A stretch of 34,637 bases of DNA, from NCBI GenBank assembly GCA_009781625.1, contig WQVI01000011.1:1-34637 (forward strand), read 5' to 3'. This DNA is from Defluviitaleaceae bacterium (GTDB taxonomy: Bacteria; Bacillota; Clostridia; Lachnospirales; WRAX01). Position numbers and translations under genes: made by a program. Positions 1-7,842 of this stretch are shown here, one piece after another; position 1 is the stretch's first letter; the number at the start of each line of letters is the position of its first letter. The notes under the pieces are model-generated. The model was given only the letters and a program-made list of their open reading frames with translations. It did not search any database and had not been told where the DNA came from.

Positions 1-1
1 A

Positions 2-106
2 GACCTTAACAAAATCGAAAAATACTGGGCTTGGCTGAAAGGCAGGTTGAGAAAAATATTACCAGAGCATGATGATTTTATGGAAGCCTTGTGTGGGATT
101 TTTTAA
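2..106 (+). CDS. IS630-family transposase, C-terminal fragment cut by the window edge
   Basis: Reading from base 2 gives the last 34 residues of a transposase, including DLNKIEKYWAWLKGRLRK. This matches the (N)xIExxWxxLKxxLR segment at the end of the DDE domain of IS630/Tc1-type transposases, which carries the last catalytic acidic residue (the E of IEKYW). The frame ends at TAA 104-106. The rest of the gene lies outside the window, so intactness cannot be judged. The right end of the insertion sequence must lie between 106 and about 160, but its terminal repeat cannot be fixed without the other end. The element entered the 3' side of the minus-strand gene at 59-343. Confidence 0.8.
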   Translation, partial: DLNKIEKYWAWLKGRLRKILPEHDDFMEALCGIF

Positions 107-343
107 GTTAAAGGGGTATAAACGGCTATAAGCAAGAATGAAATAATTTGACACAAAATAAAAATCCAAACACGGTTCATGCTCATGCCACCGTTGTTTG
201 GATTTTTTGCGATTATAGGCCTTTAGGTTGGGGGTTTTTCTTGTGGCGGGGTTTAGGTAGCCCCAATCCCTGCGCTGTGCTGCGTGATATTCCTTTTGCT
301 CTCGTTTTGGCCGCTTCGCCAGCGGCACAAATTTTTGTTTCAT
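59..343 (-). CDS. Small basic hypothetical protein, probably with an IS-derived C-terminus
   Basis: This 94-residue ORF starts at ATG 343 with a strong GGAGG five bases upstream; a GTG two codons earlier would overlap that site. The first half is very basic and reads MKQKFVPLAKRPKREQKEYH then a segment with NPATRKTPNLKAYNRKK. I recall similar 50-70 residue uncharacterised proteins with an NPvTr-kaYnRkk core in Lachnospiraceae, but I know no function. Codons from about residue 46 run through a terminator-like hairpin (161-208) and then antisense to the transposase tail at 2-106. The C-terminal third is therefore probably foreign sequence acquired when the IS inserted. It is the last gene of the long minus-strand run, 36 bases after the GNAT stop. 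Confidence 0.55.
   Translation of the reverse strand: MKQKFVPLAKRPKREQKEYHAAQRRDWGYLNPATRKTPNLKAYNRKKSKQRWHEHEPCLDFYFVSNYFILAYSRLYPFNLKNPTQGFHKIIMLW
161..208. terminator. Bidirectional intrinsic terminator hairpin
   Basis: AATCCAAACACGGT (164-177) pairs with ACCGTTGTTTGGATT (189-203) with one bulged base. A T-run follows on the plus strand (to 208), and the A-rich left flank gives TTTTTATTTT on the minus strand. It can end the transposase transcript (plus) and the long comEA-to-small-ORF transcript (minus). It lies inside the reading frame 59-343, which supports the view that the 3' part of that frame is not original. Confidence 0.7.
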
Positions 344-379
344 ACACACCTCCGTAAAATGTGGCTATATCAATTTAAC

Positions 380-1081
380 TTAAAAATCGCTATGAAATAG
401 CCAGTAAACTTTATCTGTAGAAATTGAAAAGCCTAATTTTTGGGCGATTGCCAGTGATGCTTTATTGTTTACGCCAACTTGCTCGAAGGGGATAATATCT
501 TGCGCAAGCTGGTGGTTTATGGCGTAGCTTGTAAGTGCGGTACCATAGCCCTTTTTGAGATGCTGGTCAAAAACCTTCAACATGCCAATACTTCCTTCGG
601 CATGGACGCCGATAAAGCCAACTAGCTCTGCGCCCACAAAGCCGCCGAACAATTCTTTGCTTTCGAGGCGATTTTTTAAATAATCCGCGCCTACATCAAC
701 ATCATAAGTCCCCATGATGACATCAAAATGGTTTATGCCCAGAGGCTTTATTTCTATGTCACAAGAAATAGGCAGCGGCTCTTCTGACAAATACACGGCT
801 TGATAATTTTCCAGCAAGGTTGAGAAACGCACTTTTTCCTTAAAATCATCCAGCATAAAAGGCTGATGGAAGGAAAATATGCCTTTTGAGGGAAGCTGCG
901 AAAGCAGTGCCCTTCCTGTTTCAAGGGAAGATACGGACAGCATATGGGCGCCGCTTTTGGTTTCTAGCAGGCATACACCATCTTCACCAGCATATAAAAT
1001 TTGCGCCGTGCCGCGCTTTATCGGCACTATCATACCCATGTGCAGCAAAGGGTTTTGTGTTAGGTAGTTCAAAGCCGTCAT
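380..1081 (-). CDS. GNAT family N-acetyltransferase
   Basis: This is a 233-residue protein. The N-terminal ~105 residues form a poorly conserved domain and the C-terminal ~125 residues a GNAT fold. The acetyl-CoA loop is HLKKGYGTALTSYAI (around residues 175-190), and the later VNNKASLAIAQKLGF is the classic GNAT strand-helix with the N/A/KLGF signature. The two-domain layout resembles FR47-like acetyltransferases; the substrate is unknown. The start ATG at 1081 follows AAGGAG at good spacing and overlaps the upstream stop as ATGA, so translation is probably coupled to the membrane-protein gene 1078-1683. Confidence 0.8.
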   Translation of the reverse strand: MTALNYLTQNPLLHMGMIVPIKRGTAQILYAGEDGVCLLETKSGAHMLSVSSLETGRALLSQLPSKGIFSFHQPFMLDDFKEKVRFSTLLENYQAVYLSEEPLPISCDIEIKPLGINHFDVIMGTYDVDVGADYLKNRLESKELFGGFVGAELVGFIGVHAEGSIGMLKVFDQHLKKGYGTALTSYAINHQLAQDIIPFEQVGVNNKASLAIAQKLGFSISTDKVYWLFHSDF

Positions 1082-1683
1082 GCAAATCTCCTTTTAAAAT
1101 AATTATATGACAATATGCCAACGGGCATAAAATATGCGCACCAAAAGCCTAATATTAACGCGCCAACTGCCTCTGACATCTGCACATCCCTGTAAAACAC
1201 GCCCAACATGGGCATGACGAAGCAGGTAATTGCAAAAACACCATGTATCATCATCAGGTTTTTTAACCAGCGGTCGGCTTTGGTGCTTGCGTCTATTGTG
1301 AACGCTATAAAAAATGTTGACAAAGACATTAGGCCATAGCCAAGCAGGTTGAGATTAAAGAACATGCCAAAGTTGGTGTAGTCAAGCAGAGACATTGCTT
1401 GTGCGCCTAAGCCCTCAATGCGCACCGTGGTCACTTGGACGAAATAGACCAGCAAAATAAATGTTGCGTACATTCCACCAAATATCATGGCGGTGTTACC
1501 AAAGGCCTTGGCCTCGAGCTTACTGTGTGCAGCAAAGGCGCATATCATTGGCACAAAACTAAAAGCAATAAACATGCTTGTCAAATAGCTACCGAAAAGA
1601 AACCCTGTCAACAAACACAAAGCAAAAGCCGCCACCGCGCAAAAATTTACTATAGCACTTAGTTTGCCTATCTTCTTGGTCAT
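1078..1683 (-). CDS. Polytopic membrane protein of unknown function
   Basis: The 201 residues contain about six hydrophobic segments (roughly 10-30, 35-52, 63-84, 108-130, 143-163, 174-194) and end in a basic tail FKRRFA. No catalytic motif is visible. I do not recognise the family with certainty; it looks like the small DUF998/DUF4386-style membrane proteins. The gene overlaps both neighbours by ATGA (start 1683 with the kinase stop, stop 1078 with the GNAT start). The three genes therefore form a translationally coupled block. Confidence 0.7.
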   Translation of the reverse strand: MTKKIGKLSAIVNFCAVAAFALCLLTGFLFGSYLTSMFIAFSFVPMICAFAAHSKLEAKAFGNTAMIFGGMYATFILLVYFVQVTTVRIEGLGAQAMSLLDYTNFGMFFNLNLLGYGLMSLSTFFIAFTIDASTKADRWLKNLMMIHGVFAITCFVMPMLGVFYRDVQMSEAVGALILGFWCAYFMPVGILSYNYFKRRFA

Positions 1684-2213
1684 GAAAACCTCCCATATAA
1701 ATATTCAATCACATTTTTGATATAGTGCTCCACGCCTTGGCTTGTGTCAATCAAAAGATAGTTGCCGTCGGCGGGCCTTTTAAGATCTTTAATTGACTGC
1801 TGATATTGACTTTCATCAATAGGGGTGTTGTATGCCTGGCTTGGCAATATCTCGCGCGCAGTTCTGCGGTTATTTAGCTCGATTAAATCTTCCAGATGAC
1901 ATTCAACAAATTTATAGTCTGCTCTGTGCCTTTTTGCTAGATTTGTGCCTCTTTCCAAAATAATTTCATATGAGCACGGGCTGTCGATGACAACGCTATT
2001 GCCGGCTTTCAAATTGTCTTCCGCCAATGCAAAAATCACATCATACGAAATTTTGCTGACGAATTTAAAATCAATGTCATCGCCAAAGGAAATCATTACA
2101 GATGACTTTATTGTGTCCACGTCCAGCAAAACTGCACTGGTCAGCTTGCATATATGCCTTGCCAAAGTTGATTTTCCTGTGCCTGGTATTCCTGACATCT
2201 GGCATAAAAACAT
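1680..2213 (-). CDS. P-loop kinase-like ATPase (AAA_33/zeta-type fold)
   Basis: This 177-residue protein has a Walker A motif, GIPGTGKST, at about residues 8-16. The following LLDVDTIKSS resembles the substrate-binding Asp region of small-molecule kinases, and VVIDSP is the second core strand. The RRTAREIL segment is a plausible lid with arginines. Size and motif order match AAA_33-type kinases (chloramphenicol phosphotransferase/gluconate kinase/zeta relatives); the substrate cannot be inferred. ATG 2213 is chosen because AGGAG sits 7 bases upstream. The longer frame to 2252 would run into the MITE-like palindrome 2239-2399. Confidence 0.72.
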   Translation of the reverse strand: MFLCQMSGIPGTGKSTLARHICKLTSAVLLDVDTIKSSVMISFGDDIDFKFVSKISYDVIFALAEDNLKAGNSVVIDSPCSYEIILERGTNLAKRHRADYKFVECHLEDLIELNNRRTAREILPSQAYNTPIDESQYQQSIKDLKRPADGNYLLIDTSQGVEHYIKNVIEYLYGRFS

Positions 2214-2238
2214 TTTGCTTCTCCTATCATATCGGCTT

Positions 2239-2399
2239 ATACCAACTTGCAATCTAAATCACAGCAGTAAACTCGTCTTTTTGCCGCAATGCTTTGTCAA
2301 AAAAATCTTATGTGCCTTTGGGCACACTGCGATTTTTTTGCCTTCGCCTTGCAACAAAAATCCTGCGTTTCTTACTGTGGTTTAGATTGCAAGTTGGTA
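2239..2399. mobile_element. MITE-like palindromic element between holA and the kinase gene
   Basis: Near-perfect terminal inverted repeats CCAACTTGCAATCTAAA (left from 2241, right ending 2397) are flanked by TA on both sides. The interior is also palindromic, for example CAAAAAAATC..TGTGCC against GGCACA..GATTTTTTTG, so the whole element folds into one long hairpin. It has no coding capacity. The TA flank begins immediately after the holA stop codon (TAA 2402-2400). Removing the element leaves a normal gap of about 27 bases between holA and the kinase start. Its terminal sequence differs from the CCTGT elements in the right part of the window. Confidence 0.75.
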
Positions 2400-3389
2400 T
2401 TATACCGCACAAATCTTAACAATCAAAACTTCTACACCCAATACATCGCCAATTTGCCCGCTTTTTATCGCAAAATCTGTTTCTAGGCAATTTTCAAAGG
2501 CGGTTAGCATGGCTGGACGTGAAAAATTGCGGCCTCCTTCGATAAATTCTCGCACGGCGAAGGGATGCAGGGCCAGCTTTGTGGCGATGTCCTTTTGGGA
2601 CATCCTGGGCGCAAGATGCGTGCATTGCAAATAATATCGAAATTGGCGCGCTATCATGGACAATACCATCAGGGGGCTTTCCTTTGCCGCTATTAAGTTT
2701 GCATATTGGGTTGTGGCAAGCTTTGCGTCTTTGTTGCCTATATCGCGCATTAGGTCAAAAATTTTGGCCTCAAGGGATTTTGTGCAAATTGCGCCAACAT
2801 CGGCATTGGTAATTTCGCTGCCGTCGGCCTTGTAGGCCGCCAGCTTTGCCAGTTCGTTGTACAAAAGGGACATGTCGGTGGGTGCGGTGCGGGTTAGATA
2901 CATTGCAACGGATTTTGGCAGCTTTGTGCCCCAAGATGCGCAAAGCTTCACGGCCCAATCTGCCAAATCCGCCTCTTTGGGGGTTTTGGCTTCCATCACG
3001 GTGCCATGGGCTACAGTGCGCTTGTAAAGCCGTCCGCGCTTGTCCACATCTTTTTCGATAAAAATTATGGTGGTGTTCTCGGGAATGTCGGTTACAAATT
3101 CTGACATAGCTTCGGAGGCATCTTTGCGGCCGCTGGTGAAGAGGCCGCTGTCGTTAATGATAATCAGGCGGTGGTCGGCCAAAAAAGGCATAGTTTCAGC
3201 GGCTTCTATGATACGTGCCACCTCTATCCTCCCCTCGAAAGTCTCCATATTCATATCCCGCGCTTCCTCGGGCAAAACGGCTGAAATTAAGGCTTTGCTC
3301 CAGCGGTCCAGTAAAAAGGCTTCCGGGCCGAAGAAAAGATAGCAGCGTGAGAAATTTTTGGATTTTATGTGGCTGTTTAATTCCTTCAT
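2400..3389 (-). CDS. holA: DNA polymerase III subunit delta
   Basis: The 329-residue protein matches HolA in length and plan. It starts MKELNSHIKSKNFSRCYLFF then GPEAFLLDRW, the degenerate P-loop-like region of the clamp-loader delta subunit. IIFIEKDVDKRGRLYK (around residues 105-120) is typical of domain I, followed by the helical domain with MVLSMIARQFRYYLQ. Delta opens the sliding clamp within the clamp-loader complex. The start ATG at 3389 follows AAGGAG. It sits in the same operon downstream of comEC, a common arrangement in Firmicutes. The stop codon is directly followed by a MITE-like element. Confidence 0.93.
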   Translation of the reverse strand: MKELNSHIKSKNFSRCYLFFGPEAFLLDRWSKALISAVLPEEARDMNMETFEGRIEVARIIEAAETMPFLADHRLIIINDSGLFTSGRKDASEAMSEFVTDIPENTTIIFIEKDVDKRGRLYKRTVAHGTVMEAKTPKEADLADWAVKLCASWGTKLPKSVAMYLTRTAPTDMSLLYNELAKLAAYKADGSEITNADVGAICTKSLEAKIFDLMRDIGNKDAKLATTQYANLIAAKESPLMVLSMIARQFRYYLQCTHLAPRMSQKDIATKLALHPFAVREFIEGGRNFSRPAMLTAFENCLETDFAIKSGQIGDVLGVEVLIVKICAV

Positions 3390-3413
3390 GGAAAGTTACT
3401 CCTTTTTATAAAG

Positions 3414-3977
3414 CTATACACCTAGCAATTCTTCTTTCTTACGGTCATATTCTTCTTGGGTTAAAACACTGTTATCAAGCAGGGTTTTAAGCATGGCGAG
3501 TTTTTCATCTGTACTTAAAGCATGGGTATACGCTGTCATTTCCTTTTTCTTGAGATATTTCTTGGCTTCTATCGCTATAATGATTACGAGGTATATGATG
3601 CTACTATAGATTAAAAATACAAGCCAACTAAAATTTTCAAAAATGCCAAAAAACAACATTAGCCCAAAATAAGTGGCTAAAACTCCCATATACAGCACAT
3701 AGTCGATAATATGTACCATCATTTGATTCACGATCTTATTGTATTTTGAGAGTATCATTGTAACAAGCCTTTCTGTGTTAAATGTAAGGAGTATTATCAA
3801 TATAATCAGTATATCTTGGGTGAGCATTCGGTTAAGCAAGGTTTCTCCCATAGCCCATAAACCACCTTGATTGAGCGAAGCAGTGATAAAGTCAGAGTAA
3901 TATAAAACCTTTGAGATTACAAGAAATGAAAATAACATTTCCCAGATTGCTGACCGCTTCTCTTTTTTTATGCTCAT
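3414..3977 (-). CDS. Membrane protein with C-terminal SHOCT domain
   Basis: The protein has 187 residues. Four hydrophobic segments are visible (about 12-30, 50-66, 90-112, 118-138). A basic stretch then leads to a C-terminal DEKLAMLKTLLDNSVLTQEE-type motif ending in YDRKKEELL, a SHOCT (short C-terminal) domain thought to mediate oligomerisation. AAGGGG precedes ATG 3977. It lies 24 bases from comEC and 24 bases from holA, so it is co-transcribed. Codon use is more AT-rich than its neighbours, so it may be a late arrival in the operon. The role is unknown. Confidence 0.75.
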   Translation of the reverse strand: MSIKKEKRSAIWEMLFSFLVISKVLYYSDFITASLNQGGLWAMGETLLNRMLTQDILIILIILLTFNTERLVTMILSKYNKIVNQMMVHIIDYVLYMGVLATYFGLMLFFGIFENFSWLVFLIYSSIIYLVIIIAIEAKKYLKKKEMTAYTHALSTDEKLAMLKTLLDNSVLTQEEYDRKKEELLGV

Positions 3978-4001
3978 AAGTATGCCCCTTTCTACGTCTT
4001 T

Positions 4002-6377
4002 CTACGGATTTAGCATTGTTCGCACTTGCAAATTGCGGCCATTGCTGCGTATAAGTATAGCGCCATGGGTGGCGGTGTTGTGATATGGCACATCATGCTC
4101 ATGCAGGCGGCGCGTTACCGTTGGGTGGGGATGGCCAAACATATTGTTGCGCCCAGAGGAAATTATGGCCAGTTGTGGGCTTGTTGCCGTCAAAAATGCA
4201 TCGGAAGTGGATGTGCGGCTGCCATGGTGGGCAAGCTGCAAGATATCCACATTAATTTGTGTGCCACGTGCCACCAGATATTCTTCCACGGCTACGTAGA
4301 TGTCCCCAGTAAGTAATATTGAATTTTCTCCATGCACCAAGAGCAGCACCAGCGAGGCGTTGTTGGTTTCCCTAAAAGTTCTTTCGTTGTAGGGGAATAG
4401 GGCATAAATGCGCATGTCGCCAAATTCTATCACATCTCCGGCAGAAATATAGCTTATGGGTGTGTTTGTGGCCGTCGCGGCGTGTTGCATCGCCTGGTAC
4501 ATGTAATATTCGGGTTCGCTATTGGCGTAGGCCAAAATTAGATGCTCTATACGGCCCGCGTACATGGCTTCCACCAGCCCCAGGGTATGGTCGCGGTGGT
4601 TGTGGGTGGCAATGGCGGTGGCCTGGGTGATGCCGCGATAGCTAAGATATGGCATCAGCGTATGGGTGCCTACATTTTCGCCCACGTCGCGGCCAAAGGC
4701 GCCGCCGCCGTCAATTATGATGGCAGAGGTGCCACGCGATACCACTACGGATTCGCCTTGTCCCACGTCCAGAAAGGTGATGTGGATATAGGGGCTTGCG
4801 CGTGCGACAATGAAGGATGCCGAAAAGCCAACCAGCATGGTAATACCGACAATACGCAGCCGTTTTGCGATATTTTTATCCGCGTGCATGATGTATAGAA
4901 AGGCTATTATGGCCGCCACGCTAATTAGCAGAACGGCAAGGCTTGGTTGCCCTGTAACCATTGTAGCATAAGGCAGACGTAATGACCAGCTTATTACGAA
5001 ATTGTAAATCGTAAGTAAAATCCATAAGGGGAAGGCCAGGATATTTGCGAGAAATAGGCCAATTGCGCCGAAGATGCCTATTATGGCGATGGCGAAGCCC
5101 AGAACGATGACGAAGAAGACGCTGGGCAGCAATATGAAATTGACCAGGGGCGACACGGGCGAAACCTCGTAGAAAAGCCAGGCATTGACGATGAAGTAGG
5201 CGGCATTGGCGGCCAAAGTGCCCGCGAGGTATTTTTTGACATACCAATTGTTAAGAAGTGGTGCGAGGCGGCTGTGTCGTGTGGCCAACATGGCTAGGGC
5301 CTTGTCCGTGGGCGTTGTGCCCAATGAGAGGGCCAAAACCACGGAAAATGAATAGATAAAGCCGGGGTCGAAGAGGAATAACGGCTGATACAGCAGCAAG
5401 GCGATGGCCGCAAGAGACATGGATGTTGGTGTATCGTTTTCATAGCCCACAAGACCCGAAATTACGAGGGCTATGCCCATTATAGCGGCGCGCACCGTGG
5501 CAACGCCGGCACCTGTTAAGATGGCGAAAAGCACGATGAAAACTATGGTAAGCAGTGAACGCCTTTTAAGGCTTACGCCGAAAAATGCCAGGGATTTTTC
5601 AAGGGCAATGGCCAAAATGCTGACATGAAGGCCCGAAACCACCAAAATGTGGAACATACCCACAGAGCGGTACATCTCGCGCACTTCGTTGTCAAGGCTT
5701 GTTCTGTCGCCTACAATCATGGCTTTCATGATGCCTGCGGCCCAGGGCGGCAAAACCTCATCAAAAACGGCGGATAGGTGTACGCCAAAGTTGCGAATGT
5801 GCATCGTGGGCGTTAAGATGATTTCATAGGCCGACGCGGCCTCGGCGAAGATTTTATAGTCTATCCCACGACTGCGCAGAAATTGAAATTCATCAAACCC
5901 GCCTGGATTGCGAGGGCCGTCCAGGGGTAATAGATAGCCTGACACCAAGATACGCTGTCCCAGCGACACCGTTACATCCTCTGGTAGGTAAGCTACGATA
6001 CCCAATGCGGATTGATGGACCTCTTCCGAAGGGCCTATGCGAAAGGCGATGGTGCGGATGCTTACGCGTTGCCGCCCCGTGCGCGTTGTCGAAACATCTT
6101 CCACGATGCCCTCTATGCGTACAAAACCATGACGCTGTGCCACTTCTTCCAGCAAAGGGTCGGTTGGTGTCAACGAATTTGCAATAAAAACCGCCCCTAT
6201 GATGGCAAATGCAGGAAAAATAAGGGCGATTTTGCGCTTGTATACAAAAAAGTAAATTATTGCTAGGATGGTTGCGATAAGGCCGAAGATAAGCAGATGT
6301 TCATCAGGGTTGAAATATCGCCCAAAGATGATGCCGCCAACAAGAAAAGCGACAAGTGCTACCATTGGCCGCGCCAT
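4002..6377 (-). CDS. comEC: ComEC/Rec2 DNA internalisation channel
   Basis: This 791-residue protein has the three-part ComEC plan. The N-terminal part has two or three membrane segments and an OB-like soluble region with GRQRVSIRT. A central competence domain follows with many membrane helices and the MFHILVVSGLHVSILA motif (around residue 240). The C-terminal metallo-beta-lactamase-like domain begins at FLDVGQGES (around 535) and contains HNHRDHTLG, the HxHxDH metal site, and later LAHHGSRTS. ComEC carries single-stranded DNA across the membrane during transformation, with ComEA as the DNA receptor. The frame is intact and the start follows AGGAG. Confidence 0.95.
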   Translation of the reverse strand: MARPMVALVAFLVGGIIFGRYFNPDEHLLIFGLIATILAIIYFFVYKRKIALIFPAFAIIGAVFIANSLTPTDPLLEEVAQRHGFVRIEGIVEDVSTTRTGRQRVSIRTIAFRIGPSEEVHQSALGIVAYLPEDVTVSLGQRILVSGYLLPLDGPRNPGGFDEFQFLRSRGIDYKIFAEAASAYEIILTPTMHIRNFGVHLSAVFDEVLPPWAAGIMKAMIVGDRTSLDNEVREMYRSVGMFHILVVSGLHVSILAIALEKSLAFFGVSLKRRSLLTIVFIVLFAILTGAGVATVRAAIMGIALVISGLVGYENDTPTSMSLAAIALLLYQPLFLFDPGFIYSFSVVLALSLGTTPTDKALAMLATRHSRLAPLLNNWYVKKYLAGTLAANAAYFIVNAWLFYEVSPVSPLVNFILLPSVFFVIVLGFAIAIIGIFGAIGLFLANILAFPLWILLTIYNFVISWSLRLPYATMVTGQPSLAVLLISVAAIIAFLYIMHADKNIAKRLRIVGITMLVGFSASFIVARASPYIHITFLDVGQGESVVVSRGTSAIIIDGGGAFGRDVGENVGTHTLMPYLSYRGITQATAIATHNHRDHTLGLVEAMYAGRIEHLILAYANSEPEYYMYQAMQHAATATNTPISYISAGDVIEFGDMRIYALFPYNERTFRETNNASLVLLLVHGENSILLTGDIYVAVEEYLVARGTQINVDILQLAHHGSRTSTSDAFLTATSPQLAIISSGRNNMFGHPHPTVTRRLHEHDVPYHNTATHGAILIRSNGRNLQVRTMLNP

Positions 6378-6387
6378 AATTTATCTC

Positions 6388-6753
6388 CTATGATTTCTGT
6401 TTTAAAGATACCAAAAACCCTATGCCAGAGCCGAGAAAAGCGGGTATAAAGGCAAACGGCCAAACATCCCAGAAAATTACCGGGGCTGACAGCCCGGCAT
6501 AAGATACAATTGCAGGAATTGCAAGGCCATATGCGCTAAATATAAAGGGGTACAGCCATCTTAGCCAAGCTTTGGCAATTTGCATGAACAATGCCGTGCC
6601 AAAAGATGTTACAGGCAAAATTAAATAAAAACTAAGCAAGCCATAGCCGAAAAAATCTGCTGAATTTATCGTGAGGCCCCATAAAAGTATTGCAGAATAA
6701 ATTGCAAATGAAATTCCGTAGCAAATTAGTGTTATTTTTTTAGCGCGAGGCAT
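6388..6753 (-). CDS. Small four-helix membrane protein
   Basis: The 121 residues contain four hydrophobic segments (about 8-27, 35-57, 65-85, 96-114) and basic ends (MPRAKK and LKQKS). GGAGA precedes ATG 6753. It is 10 bases from both the GerMN gene and comEC, so it is co-transcribed with them. I see no recognisable motif and cannot assign a function. Confidence 0.7.
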   Translation of the reverse strand: MPRAKKITLICYGISFAIYSAILLWGLTINSADFFGYGLLSFYLILPVTSFGTALFMQIAKAWLRWLYPFIFSAYGLAIPAIVSYAGLSAPVIFWDVWPFAFIPAFLGSGIGFLVSLKQKS

Positions 6754-6763
6754 CCTTATCTCC

Positions 6764-7795
6764 CTAATGCTCTATTATCAAGCCTTCATCCCTCTCTATA
6801 GGTCTGCTTAAATCCATATGAAGGCTACTTCCTTCGCCGGACTGTATAGGCTCGCCATCAATAAAAATCTGCACGCGGCGCACTTCCGGACGCTCTGTTA
6901 GCGTATTGACAAGAGAAAAGACCATCATCTCTTCGAGGGCAAAACCACCGCCGGAAAGACTGTCATAAAAATCTTGTGTGAAGCCTACGAAAACCGTGTC
7001 ACCCATGCGCTCTACCCTGTTATAAGTAGTGCCTATTGGAATGGCCTCAAAAAGACCGTAAGTTTGAGGGCCTTCAAGCAAGGCATCCAAAATGAAACGC
7101 TCGATATCTTCTAGGGGGTTTATGTCTATGGTTCTTGGTTCGGCCACAAGGCCTGTCATTTGGGCGTTTGTAAAATACAATACGATATTTGTGGTGGCCA
7201 CGTCCAGCCCTACCACGGTTTCTAAAGAAGTATTTTCGCGGCTACGCAGGCCAAAAGGGTTGCCATCGCCATCCAACATGGGCTGATTGTTAACATAAAA
7301 TACCAATTGGTCAACAAAATCCAGGTCTGTAAGGGTGTATACCAGCGAGCTTGTAGCAAATATCATTTCAATTGGCTGGCTGATGTCATTAAAGGATGGC
7401 GAAAATTCGATAAACAGTGTGTTTGCTTCAGTGCCAACCTCTAGCCTTGCGCCTAAGATATATACGCCTTGTGGTATGCTGGGTGAAAATGCAGATGCTT
7501 GTGGGCCTTCTTGAAGGCCTTGAAGCACAGCTTCTATAATATCTGTGTTATCGGCAATTTCAACTTGCCGCGGCTCGCTGCCCCAATGGCCGCTTTCGTC
7601 GCGGAAATAGAAGTTTACAGAAAGCATCTGGGCCCTCTCTGGTGGGTCTATTTCTACAACGAGGGCGTTTTGTAAGGTTAAGGGTATTAAAAGACCTATC
7701 ATCAAAAGCAAAACCAAGGCTGCAATGCCTAATGCGCGCTTGCGCCTACGATGGCCTCTACTATTTTTTGATTTTTTGGAGATTTTTTTGGACAA
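6764..7795 (-). CDS. Membrane-anchored protein with two GerMN domains
   Basis: This 343-residue protein begins with a highly basic cytoplasmic stretch and one membrane anchor (about residues 24-43). Two copies of the GerMN domain follow (about 55-175 and 195-320). Each has a Y/F-strand pair and the EAVLQGLQEGPQ or RFILDALLEGPQ helix, then FIEFSPSFND or FVGFTQDFYD. The domain occurs in spore germination protein GerM and envelope lipoproteins such as LpqB. The start is a TTG at 7795, supported by AAAGGAGG eight bases upstream. There is no lipobox cysteine. Its place after the kinase gene recalls LpqB in the actinobacterial MtrAB operon, so it may modulate the sensor; this is inference. Confidence 0.85.
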   Translation of the reverse strand: MSKKISKKSKNSRGHRRRKRALGIAALVLLLMIGLLIPLTLQNALVVEIDPPERAQMLSVNFYFRDESGHWGSEPRQVEIADNTDIIEAVLQGLQEGPQASAFSPSIPQGVYILGARLEVGTEANTLFIEFSPSFNDISQPIEMIFATSSLVYTLTDLDFVDQLVFYVNNQPMLDGDGNPFGLRSRENTSLETVVGLDVATTNIVLYFTNAQMTGLVAEPRTIDINPLEDIERFILDALLEGPQTYGLFEAIPIGTTYNRVERMGDTVFVGFTQDFYDSLSGGGFALEEMMVFSLVNTLTERPEVRRVQIFIDGEPIQSGEGSSLHMDLSRPIERDEGLIIEH

Positions 7796-7842
7796 TTTCC
7801 CCGCCTCCTTTTAGCAACGATTTACGATTTGCATGATATTAT

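Noticed and set aside
2-106. The IS630 fragment as the source of the CCTGT-ended MITEs
   Set aside because: IS630 elements also use TA targets, but the IS ends are not visible here and the MITE ends look more like IS5-family ends. Parentage is left open.
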